Of a stretch of DNA of 64,000 bases, positions 19,175 to 27,182 are shown piece by piece. How positions within the stretch are numbered: the stretch's first letter is position 1; the number at the start of each line of letters is the position of its first letter. The notes under the pieces were generated by a model. It searched no databases. It was not told the origin of the DNA and saw only the letters and a program-made list of their open reading frames with translations. Position numbers and translations under genes: made by a program. This stretch comes from Gordonia insulae (GTDB lineage Bacteria; Actinomycetota; Actinomycetes; Mycobacteriales; Mycobacteriaceae): contig NZ_CP033972.1 in NCBI RefSeq assembly GCF_003855095.1, positions 2,728,001 through 2,792,000 on the forward strand, in the 5' to 3' direction.

Positions 19175-19924
19175 TCACAACAACGAATAGCCCCCGTCGA
19201 CGGTGATCGTGGTACCGGTGACGAACGCGGCCGCGTCAGAAGCCAAGAACAGGAACGCCCCTGGGAGGTCGGCCGCGGTCCCCAGCCGCTTCAGCGCGCT
19301 GTGATCGATCACCTCGTCGCCTCGGCTGCGGTCGTCGCTCCACAACGCCCCGAGCCCCGCGTCGAACCATCCGAGCGCAACCGCATTCACGGTGATCGAC
19401 CGGTCACCGACCTCCTGGGCAAGTGTCTCGACGAGCGCGTGGATCGCGCGCTTGGACACCGAGTACGCAGACAGCCCCGACCGAGGTCGATCGCCGAGTA
19501 CCGAACTCGTGACGATGATGCGCCCACCATCGCTGAGCACCCGCGCCGCCACCTGCACCCCCCGGAAAACCCCGGTGAGGTTGACATCGATGATGTCCCG
19601 CCATTTCTCGGACCTCATCGACTGCACGTCGGCCACGATCGGCGAGATACCGGCGTTCGCGATCCATGTGTCGATCCCCCCGTGAGCGCTCTGTGCCGCG
19701 TCCGCGATATCCTCCGCGAACGTCGCGTCCCGCACATCGCCGACAACGGTCACCGGTCGGCGAGTCAGCACACGGGTCACCTCGTCGAGAGAAGATTCGT
19801 CTCGAGCTGTCAGGACCAAATGGGCTCCAGCAGCGTCAAAAGCACGAGCGAGAACCGCGCCGAGTCCACGGCCGGCGCCGATGATCACGACCCGCTTACC
19901 CGACACGTCCAGCTCGGAGAACAC
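19175..19924 (-). CDS. SDR-family oxidoreductase, 249 aa
   Basis: Classical SDR: GAGRGLG (16-22), ANAG in place of NNAG, and a YSVSK catalytic pair after VTSS. The C-terminus VTGTTITVDGGYSLL is typical. The GTG at 19924 has GGGAGG about 10 bases upstream and replaces an artificially longer frame. It is divergent from the SDR at 20111, and the shared promoter contains operator site A at 20001-20018. It is therefore probably part of the TetR-controlled catabolic block, oxidising an alcohol to a ketone or the reverse. Confidence 0.8.
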   Translation of the reverse strand: MFSELDVSGKRVVIIGAGRGLGAVLARAFDAAGAHLVLTARDESSLDEVTRVLTRRPVTVVGDVRDATFAEDIADAAQSAHGGIDTWIANAGISPIVADVQSMRSEKWRDIIDVNLTGVFRGVQVAARVLSDGGRIIVTSSVLGDRPRSGLSAYSVSKRAIHALVETLAQEVGDRSITVNAVALGWFDAGLGALWSDDRSRGDEVIDHSALKRLGTAADLPGAFLFLASDAAAFVTGTTITVDGGYSLL

Positions 19925-20000
19925 CCGACGACCTCCCTGACGTCGATGGGTACCGGTGGGCACCGCTGTCGCAGAACCAGTTTCCTATTGAATCACATAA

Positions 20001-20018
20001 TTCGACCGGTCGGTACAT
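20001..20018. promoter_or_regulatory. TetR-type operator site A
   Basis: TTCGACCGGTCGGTACAT, read on the other strand as ATGTACCGACCGGTCGAA, lies between two divergent SDR genes. The core CGACCGGTCG is a perfect palindrome. The same motif recurs at 23019, 28411 and 32124, and with four extra central bases at 25889 and 37640. Confidence 0.75.
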
Positions 20019-20110
20019 TTAATGGGCTATGCTCAGACTGCCATCACAGCGATCCCGCAGTCCGCGTCAGCACGACGCGTCGTGCACGATCCAGAGCGAG
20101 AGGAAACACG

Positions 20111-21052
20111 ATGACTGATCTGAGGTTCGACGGCAGGGTCGCCGTCGTCACCGGTGCCGGACGTGGCCTCGGTAGGGCCTATGCACGCCTTCTGGCCGAA
20201 CTCGGAGCCAGCGTAGTGGTCAACGATCTCGGATCCTCGATGGAGGGAGACGGTTCGGATGCCGGCCCCGCGTCCCTGGTGGTCGACGAGATCGTCAACG
20301 CCGGGGGCATCGCGGTGTCCGACATCAACGACATCTCCACCACCGCCGGCGCAGAGGCCCTCGTCGGTCGTGCGATCGCCGAGTTCGGCACGATCGACAT
20401 CCTTGTCAACAATGCCGGGATCGTGCGCTACGGCACGCTGCCCGAGCTCGACGTCGACCACGTGGCAAGCCATCTCGATGTCCACCTGCTCGGCTCGTTC
20501 AACACCATGCGGGCCGCGTGGCCATACTTCGTCGAAAAGCGTTATGGCCGCGTGGTGCACACCACCTCCAGCGGCATCTTCGGCCTCGAGAACAACCTCC
20601 CGTACGCGGCAGCCAAGGCAGGTACGATCGGTATGGCGCGCAGCGCGCGACTGGCCGGCGAACCACACAACATCAAGATCAATCTGATCGCACCGGCAGC
20701 GCAGACCCGTATGGCCGGTGGCGACCCGCTCGGTGAACAACCCGAGCAGGCACACGAGGAATCGTTCATGCCACCATCGGCGGTGGCTCCGATGGTCGCC
20801 GTGCTGAGCCACGAGAGTTGCCCGGTCAGCGGCGAGATATACGCAGCCGGCGCGGGTCGCTTCGCGCGGGTCTTCATCGGACACACCCAGGGCTATCTCG
20901 CCGCGGAGACCGCAACGGCGGACGACGTGCTGGCGCATTGGGACGAGATCAATGACGAGAGCGGCTATTACGTGCCGGCCGACCTGATGTCATGGTCGGG
21001 AGACTTCCTCACCCATCTGTTCGCGCAGGACGCCGCGGCCACGCAATCCTGA
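20111..21052 (+). CDS. SDR-family (3R)-hydroxyacyl-CoA/hydroxysteroid dehydrogenase (MFE-2 N-domain type), 313 aa
   Basis: This long SDR has GAGRGLGRAYARLLAELGA near residue 16, an NDLGSSMEGDGSDAG segment typical of peroxisomal-type MFE-2 dehydrogenase domains, NNAG, and YAAAK as catalytic pair. A C-terminal extension (about 245-313) follows, containing ISGEIYAAGAG-like residues and an EINDESGYYVPAD tail. Relatives dehydrogenate 3R-hydroxyacyl-CoA or 17-hydroxysteroids. The ATG at 20111 has GAGAGGAAA upstream. It is expressed from the operator site A promoter and ends before a bidirectional terminator. Confidence 0.82.
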   Translation: MTDLRFDGRVAVVTGAGRGLGRAYARLLAELGASVVVNDLGSSMEGDGSDAGPASLVVDEIVNAGGIAVSDINDISTTAGAEALVGRAIAEFGTIDILVNNAGIVRYGTLPELDVDHVASHLDVHLLGSFNTMRAAWPYFVEKRYGRVVHTTSSGIFGLENNLPYAAAKAGTIGMARSARLAGEPHNIKINLIAPAAQTRMAGGDPLGEQPEQAHEESFMPPSAVAPMVAVLSHESCPVSGEIYAAGAGRFARVFIGHTQGYLAAETATADDVLAHWDEINDESGYYVPADLMSWSGDFLTHLFAQDAAATQS

Positions 21053-21068
21053 TCGCGATCCGGCCGCT

Positions 21069-21103
21069 CGTGGGCGGAGTCCCGTTTCACGACTCCGCCC
21101 ACG
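21069..21103. terminator. Bidirectional hairpin terminator
   Basis: CGTGGGCGGAGTC pairs perfectly with GACTCCGCCCACG around a 9-base loop between the convergent SDR (plus) and TetR (minus) genes. Confidence 0.8.
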
Positions 21104-21123
21104 GGACCGCAACGGCAATCGAC

Positions 21124-21816
21124 TCAGTGATCGAGCCCGCGCTCCCGTAATACGGCGAGCACCGATCGTCCGAAGTCGACTTCCTCGTCGATGTCGACGG
21201 CACGGTCTTCGCCGGTGGCGACGCCGTGCAGGAACAGCCGACAATAGAACTCGGCGAGGTCTGTCACGATCAGTTCCCGCCGCCCTACCCACTGATATGT
21301 GTAGTTGTGCAGGTTGAGGAAGGCCAGGGTGGCCAACTCGAGATCCTCCACGTCGATCTGCCCCAGGATCGCCCCGTCCTGCAGAATCCTGCGGATCTGC
21401 CCCTCGAATCGCGCACGCTTCTCGCGAAAGTGCTCGCGGCGTTCTCCTTCCAGATGCCGATGGTCATGCAGGAAGACGCGCACGTGATCGGGGCGGTGAA
21501 TGATCTGCCGCAGCAACGACTCCGAGATGAGCTGGAGACGTGCGGGGAAACTGAGATCCAGCGCGACCACGGCCGACCCCTCCACCAGCAACGGGTCCAG
21601 GACCTTGTCGTGAATCGCCCCGAGCAGTTCTTCCTTCGACCCGATGTAGTAGTACAACGCACCCCGGGCCAGCCCGGCCGCCTCGCCGATGTCCGCGACC
21701 CCGGTGGCCGCGTACCCATTGCGGGAGAACAACTCCACCGCAACCTCGACGATGTGCTCGCGCTTCTCGTGGTAACGATCGGTCTTGTGTCGATCTCGCC
21801 GAGTCGCCGACGACAT
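21124..21816 (-). CDS. TetR-family transcriptional regulator, copy 1, 230 aa
   Basis: The TetR helix-turn-helix spans about residues 20-65, with GYAATGVADIGEAAGLARGA leading into LYYYIGSKEELL. The ligand domain has RPDHVRVFLHDHRHLEGERR and FLNLHNYTYQW. The same ligand-domain signature occurs in the regulator at 31351, so the two are paralogs. Such proteins usually repress until an acyl-CoA or related effector binds. The ATG at 21816 follows GAAGGG. It lies downstream of the cyclase-family gene, separated by a hairpin, in the middle of a block whose promoters carry a shared TetR-type operator. Confidence 0.88.
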   Translation of the reverse strand: MSSATRRDRHKTDRYHEKREHIVEVAVELFSRNGYAATGVADIGEAAGLARGALYYYIGSKEELLGAIHDKVLDPLLVEGSAVVALDLSFPARLQLISESLLRQIIHRPDHVRVFLHDHRHLEGERREHFREKRARFEGQIRRILQDGAILGQIDVEDLELATLAFLNLHNYTYQWVGRRELIVTDLAEFYCRLFLHGVATGEDRAVDIDEEVDFGRSVLAVLRERGLDH

Positions 21817-21853
21817 GCGGTTTCCCTTCACTGGATGCGCGCTCCGATGGAAA

Positions 21854-21895
21854 CAGGGCGGGTGCACTGGATCGTGTCCATCTGCACCCGCCCTG
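21854..21895 (-). terminator. Hairpin terminator or attenuator between cyclase-family gene and tetR
   Basis: CAGGGCGGGTGCA pairs perfectly with TGCACCCGCCCTG across a 16-base loop, 20 bases past the cyclase-family stop. The tetR gene either depends on read-through or has its own promoter within this region. Confidence 0.7.
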
Positions 21896-21915
21896 CGGTC
21901 TTGGTGATCAGCCGA

Positions 21916-22959
21916 TCACACTGTGGCGATCGGAGTGAGGGGGCATCCCATGACGCCCGGAAGGTTCAACGGCGGCGCGGTGAGAAGGAATCGGCTGCGC
22001 CCGTTCTCGTGCAGCCACTTCGCCAGGTCGTTGAGGTACCACAGTTCGCCGAGTGGAACGCCGAGCCGGAACAGACACAGATTGTGGATCGGGAGAAGCG
22101 TATGCGGCTCGGCGCTCTGCGGCGCCCAGCCCTCGACCGCATAGTTGTCGGCGACCAGCGCGGAGATCTGCGAGTCGATGATCCACTGCAGGAGGTCGTC
22201 GTCACTCGCGTCGAGGTAGGCGTGCATCGCCTGGATCTTCTCGGGATCGGGATTGCGCTCCCATTCCAGGATCTGAGTGGCAAAGCCAGTATGGATCAGC
22301 AGCATGTCCCCCGGCTCGACGACCACGTTGTCGGCGGCCATGATGTCCTTCAGCGTCGCCAGGTTGACCGGCTGCCAATCATCACCCAGGTGGCGACGCA
22401 CGTCGATCAGCACGCCCCGACCCTGGACACCGTGCTCGGCCATGTGCTCCAGGCCGAGATGCTTGTTGAAGCTGACACTTCCGCTACCGTCGCCCTTGGC
22501 GTCCTCCTGTGGACCGATGATGTGATCGCCCGGACGAAACCCGTTGTAGTAGACCGGCTCCGCTTCGCCGTCACCGTCTGCGTCGAACAGCGCGCCCTGG
22601 TGCGCAAGCGCATCCCACTGCGTCGAGTACTGGAGCCACAGGGTGACCTGATCGTCGCCCCACACGTCGATCAACGACGGATCGATCGCGTCTCGCGCGA
22701 CCACGTTGAAGAACGTGTCCTGGTTGTACTGCAGATCCTCGGTCGGCTTGAGGATCGGCGGGTACCGCCGTTGGTTCAGCGAGGTGCCACCCGGGTAGTC
22801 CAGCGGGAGACTCAGACTGAAGGTCTGGCCGGTCTGCACTTCGCGGATGCCCTGCAGCACCTTCTCGGGCGTGAGCAGGTTGATTCGGCCGAGCTCGTCG
22901 TCTTCGCCCCAGTCGCCCCAGGTCGAGTTCTCCGGGCGCTGCTTCCACCGTTTGGCCAC
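21916..22959 (-). CDS. Cyclase-family (kynurenine formamidase-like) metal-dependent hydrolase, 347 aa
   Basis: The protein belongs to the large cyclase family, whose members hydrolyse amides, esters or lactones with a bound metal. The usual HxGTHxD signature is replaced by STQWDALAHQG near residue 117, a form seen in the longer subfamily; the Asp and following His are kept. A GDMLLIHTGFA segment and the AVEGWAPQSAEPHTLLPIHN segment near the C-terminus are also typical. The GTG at 22959 is preceded by GAGGAGGAG. It sits opposite operator site B and next to tetR. Together with the Baeyer-Villiger enzyme nearby, lactone hydrolysis is an attractive but unproven role. Confidence 0.78.
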   Translation of the reverse strand: MAKRWKQRPENSTWGDWGEDDELGRINLLTPEKVLQGIREVQTGQTFSLSLPLDYPGGTSLNQRRYPPILKPTEDLQYNQDTFFNVVARDAIDPSLIDVWGDDQVTLWLQYSTQWDALAHQGALFDADGDGEAEPVYYNGFRPGDHIIGPQEDAKGDGSGSVSFNKHLGLEHMAEHGVQGRGVLIDVRRHLGDDWQPVNLATLKDIMAADNVVVEPGDMLLIHTGFATQILEWERNPDPEKIQAMHAYLDASDDDLLQWIIDSQISALVADNYAVEGWAPQSAEPHTLLPIHNLCLFRLGVPLGELWYLNDLAKWLHENGRSRFLLTAPPLNLPGVMGCPLTPIATV

Positions 22960-23018
22960 AGTTCTCCTCCTCATCTCCGCAGTCTCCGGTGACTGGTGTC
23001 ACACACCCTACGTTAGAA

Positions 23019-23036
23019 TGTACCGACCGGTCAATT
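23019..23036. promoter_or_regulatory. TetR-type operator site B
   Basis: ATGTACCGACCGGTCAAT lies between the divergent cyclase-family gene (start 22959) and the SnoaL gene (start 23173). It shares ATGTACCGACCGGTC with site A read on the opposite strand. Confidence 0.75.
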
Positions 23037-23172
23037 ATTCTCGCCCGGACTTCTGGTCAGACCTCCGTGAAATACCTTGCCGAATCTCGCAAATTCGCTT
23101 TCGCCCGATCCGACAGCGCCGTAGACTGATCGGTCGGAACAACTATCTTCTACATCTCTCGAAAGGGGCGTC

Positions 23173-23568
23173 GTGATCACACAGACTCACGCCGAGGTTG
23201 CCGCTGCCGTGCGGTCGGTCATCGGAGCACACACCCAGGCGCAGGACGCCGGCCAGACCGATGCGGTAGCCGCACTGTATGCGGACGAAGCAGTCCTCGA
23301 GGTACCGGGCGGGGATGCCATCGTCGGCCGGGCGGCGGTCCGTGAGGCCTTCGCGGGCTGGGCACCCACCACCCCGCAGAAACACCTGGTCGGCAACACG
23401 GCGGTCAGCGTTGCCGGAGACACCGTTCGAGCGATCAGCGATGTCGTGTTCTTTCAGCGCACAGACGCGGGGTGGACGCCCCTCATCGTCGGTCGGTACG
23501 ACGACACCTTCGTACTCGTCGACGACGCATGGCAGATCTCGCGCCGTTCCACCACCTACCAGATGTGA
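23173..23568 (+). CDS. SnoaL-like (NTF2-fold) protein 1, 131 aa
   Basis: A small cone-shaped NTF2/SnoaL-fold protein: it starts with a helix containing TDAVAALYADEAVLEVPGGD, a phrase typical of this fold, and ends WQISRRSTTYQM. Fold relatives include ketosteroid isomerase, dehydratases and limonene epoxide hydrolase. The GTG at 23173 follows GAAAGGGG. It is the first gene after operator site B and has a tandem paralog 30 bases downstream. Reaction unknown. Confidence 0.75.
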   Translation: MITQTHAEVAAAVRSVIGAHTQAQDAGQTDAVAALYADEAVLEVPGGDAIVGRAAVREAFAGWAPTTPQKHLVGNTAVSVAGDTVRAISDVVFFQRTDAGWTPLIVGRYDDTFVLVDDAWQISRRSTTYQM

Positions 23569-23598
23569 CATCGCAACCACGACCCAGAAGGACCTGAC

Positions 23599-24003
23599 AT
23601 GAGCGAGTCTTCCAACGCGGACACCATCTACGGTGTCCACAACACGATCGCCGAGTATGCGCACGCGCTCGACGACGGGCGGGCCGACGACGTCGCCGCC
23701 CTCTTCTGTATCGACGGAATATCCGACATCAGTGCGGTCGGTCGATACGAGGGCCGCGAGGAGATCCGCGCCGGCTACGCGCGTCTGGCGCCGACCTCTC
23801 CACAGCGCCACCTGGTCTCCAACGTGGTCGTGACCCCACTCGGCACCGGCGAGGCACGCGCCTCGAGCGATTTCCTGTTCCTGGCACGCGGTGACGCCGG
23901 CTGGGCGGCTGTGGTCGCCGGCCATTACGACGATGACCTGCACCTCGACGAGGCCGACGGCCGATGGCGATTCCATCGCCGTGCCACCTCATATGTGATG
24001 TGA
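23599..24003 (+). CDS. SnoaL-like (NTF2-fold) protein 2, 134 aa
   Basis: This is a paralog of the preceding protein: both have a DVAALF/AVAALY helix end, a TSPQRHLVSN / TTPQKHLVGN segment and end with R-x-(A/S)-T-(S/T)-Y-(V/Q)-M. The two may form a heteromer. The ATG at 23599 follows AGAAGGACC. It is the last gene of the two-gene unit under operator site B and is followed by a perfect hairpin. Isomerase, dehydratase or hydrolase roles are all possible. Confidence 0.75.
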   Translation: MSESSNADTIYGVHNTIAEYAHALDDGRADDVAALFCIDGISDISAVGRYEGREEIRAGYARLAPTSPQRHLVSNVVVTPLGTGEARASSDFLFLARGDAGWAAVVAGHYDDDLHLDEADGRWRFHRRATSYVM

Positions 24004-24026
24004 ACAAACGCTTTCCAAGCCAGACG

Positions 24027-24059
24027 CCAAGGGCCTCGCCGACTCGGCGAGGCCCTTGG
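24027..24059. terminator. Bidirectional hairpin terminator
   Basis: CCAAGGGCCTCGCCGA pairs perfectly with TCGGCGAGGCCCTTGG around a single-base centre, between the convergent SnoaL pair and the Baeyer-Villiger monooxygenase. Confidence 0.85.
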
Positions 24060-24089
24060 TCGTCCGGCACGTAGATGATGTGAACCGAC

Positions 24090-25715
24090 TCAGGCGTCGG
24101 TCACCGCCTCGGACACATCCGACACGATGAACGTCGCGTAACCACCGTCGATCGCTTCCCGGATAAGGGTTTGCAGGTTCGGCCGGCCGGTGGGATTCAG
24201 TAACTGCTTGACCGGCTTGCCGGGGATGTTGGATCCATAGAAGTAGCTGCTCTCCAGGAACGACGACAGATCGCCGCTCCCGTCGATGGTGGCGGTCCAC
24301 TCCTCTTCCGCCGCAGGATCAACCTCGACGACTGCGCTCGCCCCGCCACGGACATGTTCGAGCACGTCCATCACGAAATCGACCTGATCGCCTGCGTAGC
24401 GCGGGTTGTTTCCCAGTGCGCCGTGCGGGCCTCCGGGGAAGAAGAAGTTGGGAAACCCCGCAGCTGCGACACCAAGATAGGTCCGCGGACCGTCCTTCCA
24501 GTAGTCGTGCAACTGCAGGCCGTTGCGCCCCTGCACGCCGAGCCGATTGAGCGCACCGGTACCGAAGTCGTATCCGGTCGCCCAGATGATGATGTCGAAC
24601 TCGCGCTCCCCGTCGGCCGTCTCGATGCCGCCTCGGGTGAGCCGGGTGATCGGTGTCTCGCGCAGCGATACCAGGTGAACATTGGGCTTGTTGTACGCCT
24701 CGTAGTACCGGGTGCCGAACGGAGGCCGACGTCCGGCGTAGAGATGATCGGACGGAATGAGCTTGTCTGCCAACGACTGATCGTCGATCAGCGCCCGAAT
24801 CTTGCCCTCGAGGAACTCGCAGAACTCCTTGTTGACCTCCGGATTGAAAGTAATGTCGATGTAGTTCTGCGTGAGCTTCGAGAATCCCGGGCGGTCCCAG
24901 AGTTGCTCGTAGAACGCCAGACGCTGTTCCTTCGTGTCCTCGCCGGACTGGCGGTAGTCCATCTCGTGCAGGAAGCCACTCGGCGATGTGTTGAGGATCT
25001 CCCGAATGGACTCGAAGTTCGCTTTCAACTCCGCCTGTTCCTCGGCGGTGATCGGAGCGTTGTTCAGCGGGGTGCACCAGTCCGGCGTGCGCTGGAAGAC
25101 AGTGAGCGACTCGACGGTATCGGCGATGGCCGGGACGATCTGCACACCGCTCGATCCGGTGCCGATCAGCGCGACCCGTTTGCCGGCGAATTCCACCGGG
25201 TCGTGCGGCCACAGACCCGTGTGGTGTTGTTCGCCCACGAAGTCGTCGCGTCCCGGGATGTCCGGGATGAACGGCACCGAGAGGATGCCGGTCGCCGCCA
25301 CCACGAATTGAGCTGTGCGCGAGCCTCCTTGACCGTCGGTGATCTCCCATGTCCCGCGGTTCTCGTCGAACTCCGCAGCGGTCACCGTGGTCGCGAACTC
25401 GATGTGCTTGCGCAGATCGAAGCGGTCAACCACGTAGTTGAAGTATCGCTCGATCTCGGGCTGGCCGGCGAAACGCTCCGACCACTCCCATTCCTCCCAC
25501 AACTCCTTCGAGAACAGGTAGCCGTATGTGTAGCTCTCGGAGTCGAATCGAGCTTCGGGGTAGCGGTTCCAGAACCACGTACCCCCCACACCGTCACCCG
25601 CTTCCAGTAGTCGCGCACTGAATCCAGCATCCAGGGCCCGATACAGCTGGTAGATGCCGGTCACGCCGGCACCAATGATCACGACGTCGTACTCGGGACC
25701 GGAATTCTCGGTCAT
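24090..25715 (-). CDS. Type I Baeyer-Villiger monooxygenase, 541 aa
   Basis: It should insert an oxygen next to a ketone carbonyl using FAD and NADPH, giving a lactone or ester. Two Rossmann motifs are seen: IIGAGVTGIYQLYR near 13 and LIGTGSSGVQIVP near 180. The type I fingerprint FVGEQHHTGLWP covers residues 159-170, and the FAD loop reads GVGGTWFWNRYPEARFD. The ATG at 25715 has GGGAG 7 bases upstream. Its promoter carries a GTTCGAC/GTCGAAC palindrome and operator site C, shared with the divergent CMD gene. Substrate unknown; a cyclic ketone is inferred from the P450 and SDR genes of the same regulon. Confidence 0.88.
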   Translation of the reverse strand: MTENSGPEYDVVIIGAGVTGIYQLYRALDAGFSARLLEAGDGVGGTWFWNRYPEARFDSESYTYGYLFSKELWEEWEWSERFAGQPEIERYFNYVVDRFDLRKHIEFATTVTAAEFDENRGTWEITDGQGGSRTAQFVVAATGILSVPFIPDIPGRDDFVGEQHHTGLWPHDPVEFAGKRVALIGTGSSGVQIVPAIADTVESLTVFQRTPDWCTPLNNAPITAEEQAELKANFESIREILNTSPSGFLHEMDYRQSGEDTKEQRLAFYEQLWDRPGFSKLTQNYIDITFNPEVNKEFCEFLEGKIRALIDDQSLADKLIPSDHLYAGRRPPFGTRYYEAYNKPNVHLVSLRETPITRLTRGGIETADGEREFDIIIWATGYDFGTGALNRLGVQGRNGLQLHDYWKDGPRTYLGVAAAGFPNFFFPGGPHGALGNNPRYAGDQVDFVMDVLEHVRGGASAVVEVDPAAEEEWTATIDGSGDLSSFLESSYFYGSNIPGKPVKQLLNPTGRPNLQTLIREAIDGGYATFIVSDVSEAVTDA

Positions 25716-25763
25716 CTGTGCTCCCATCTCTGGATTCTCGCGGCACGCCCGCCGTCGAAATTT

Positions 25764-25783
25764 GTTCGACCACTCAGTCGAAC
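25764..25783. promoter_or_regulatory. Palindrome GTTCGAC, 6-base spacer, GTCGAAC
   Basis: A perfect 7-base inverted repeat 49 bases upstream of the Baeyer-Villiger monooxygenase start. TCGAC also occurs in the TetR-type motif, so this may be an accessory operator or the site of another regulator. Confidence 0.5.
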
Positions 25784-25888
25784 TAACTGTGACAGCGTAA
25801 GGTCTGCTGTGACATAGATCAACGTCTTTCGGCAAATCAGGGCCATCAGAGCACCGATTTCCGAGAGCGAGCATCAGAACTCCTTGCT

Positions 25889-25909
25889 TGTACCGACCGA
25901 TTGGTCTAA
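25889..25909. promoter_or_regulatory. TetR-type operator site C (long-spacer form)
   Basis: TTGTACCGACCGATTGGTCT lies between the divergent Baeyer-Villiger monooxygenase and CMD genes. It has the same ACCGAC and GGTC halves as sites A, B, E and F but with four extra bases between them, as in site D. Confidence 0.7.
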
Positions 25910-25948
25910 TGTTCGAATCCGGTCAGCGCAACCCGATTGGAGACGACA

Positions 25949-26323
25949 TTGACAACCGAGGATCTACGGGCGCGCGGTCTCGACGCCATGCGACGAGCAC
26001 TTCCCGGGGTTTTCCCGGACGGCGATATCGACCTGCGGGACGGCGGGATCGCCGATGACCTTCTCGAAATCGGACTCACCAGCGTGTGGGGATCGTTGTG
26101 GGACCGCGAAGGCCTGAGTCCTCGGGACCGCAGCCTGGTGACGCTCAGCATCCTCATCGCGCTGGGCGCCGAATCCGAGATGCGTACGCATTTCGCGATC
26201 GGGCGGACCAACGGGCTCACCGACGATGAGATCTCCGAACTCATCTACCACGCAGCCGGTTACACCGGATTCCCAGCCGCCACGGCGGCACGCAATGCGG
26301 CACGAGCGGCCCTCGACTCGTAG
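25949..26323 (+). CDS. Carboxymuconolactone decarboxylase (AhpD-like) family protein, 124 aa
   Basis: All-helical CMD-fold protein with the family segment LSPRDRSLVTLSILIALGAESEMRTH (cited from residue 56 on) and LTDDEISELIYHAAGYTGFPAA. It lacks the CxxC of AhpD-type peroxidases, so a decarboxylase-, lactonase- or tautomerase-like role is more likely. The TTG at 25949 has GGAG at 7 bases and is preferred to an earlier TTG. It is first in a two-gene unit with the SDR at 26370, under operator site C. Confidence 0.8.
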   Translation: MTTEDLRARGLDAMRRALPGVFPDGDIDLRDGGIADDLLEIGLTSVWGSLWDREGLSPRDRSLVTLSILIALGAESEMRTHFAIGRTNGLTDDEISELIYHAAGYTGFPAATAARNAARAALDS

Positions 26324-26369
26324 TCGCACACCTCGCGCATCACCACCAATCGATCGAAGGAGATCAACG

Positions 26370-27110
26370 ATGTCGCTGGAAGGCAAGGTGGCCGTCGTGA
26401 CCGGCGGAGGCCGCGGGATCGGTCAGGCCATCGCCACCGTCCTCGCCGCCAAAGGCGCAACCGTGGCGATCTGGGACCTCAACAAAGAGGGTGCCGATGC
26501 CACCGCTGCCGAGATCCGTGAGAATGGCGGGACCGCAATCGCTCTCGAGGCCGATATCGCGGACCGCGACTCGATTGCGGAGGCCGCGACGCGAACCCGC
26601 GCAGCAGTCGGGTCGGTGAACATAGTGGTGAACAATGCCGGCATCACCGCCTACGAGCCGTTCGCCACCATGACCGAGGACGCGTGGGATCGGATGATCC
26701 AGGTGAACCTCAAAGGCACGTTCCTGGTCACCCAGGAGTTCATCGCCGAGATGCTCGACGACGGCAAGGGCCGGATCGTCAACATCTCGTCCTCGTCCGC
26801 CCAGACAGGTGCACCGGCGATGGCACATTATGCCGCCTCCAAGGGTGGGGTCATCGGCTTCACCAAGGCCCTTGCAATGGAGTTCGCCGACAAGGGCATC
26901 ACGGTGAACCATGTCCCACCGGGCTTCGTCGACACCCCGCTCGTGCGAGAAGGACCGGTCGACGTGGAACAGGTCGCCACCATGATGCCCATGAAACGTG
27001 CCGGACAACCTGCCGATGTCGCGCACGCCGTGGCTTATCTGGCATCGGACGAGGCGGCCTATGTCACCGGCCAGACACTGAGCGTCAACGGTGGGCGTTA
27101 CCTCTTCTGA
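26370..27110 (+). CDS. SDR-family oxidoreductase (FabG-like), 246 aa
   Basis: Classical SDR with GGGRGIG near residue 12, NNAG, Ser in NISSSS and YAASK as catalytic Tyr and Lys. The C-terminus is VTGQTLSVNGGRYLF. The ATG at 26370 has GAAGGAG upstream. It follows the CMD gene by 46 bases and ends at a bidirectional hairpin. FabG-like SDRs oxidise cyclic alcohols in many terpenoid pathways, which would fit the neighbouring P450 and Baeyer-Villiger enzyme. Confidence 0.82.
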   Translation: MSLEGKVAVVTGGGRGIGQAIATVLAAKGATVAIWDLNKEGADATAAEIRENGGTAIALEADIADRDSIAEAATRTRAAVGSVNIVVNNAGITAYEPFATMTEDAWDRMIQVNLKGTFLVTQEFIAEMLDDGKGRIVNISSSSAQTGAPAMAHYAASKGGVIGFTKALAMEFADKGITVNHVPPGFVDTPLVREGPVDVEQVATMMPMKRAGQPADVAHAVAYLASDEAAYVTGQTLSVNGGRYLF

Positions 27111-27143
27111 CAAGGATCTACTTCCACCACACCACCTATCGCG

Positions 27144-27179
27144 ATGGAGGGTGTCTTCCCAGCGGAAGACACCCTCCAT
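27144..27179. terminator. Bidirectional hairpin terminator
   Basis: ATGGAGGGTGTCTTCC pairs perfectly with GGAAGACACCCTCCAT around a 4-base loop, between the convergent SDR and acyl-CoA dehydrogenase genes. Confidence 0.85.
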
Positions 27180-27182
27180 CTG

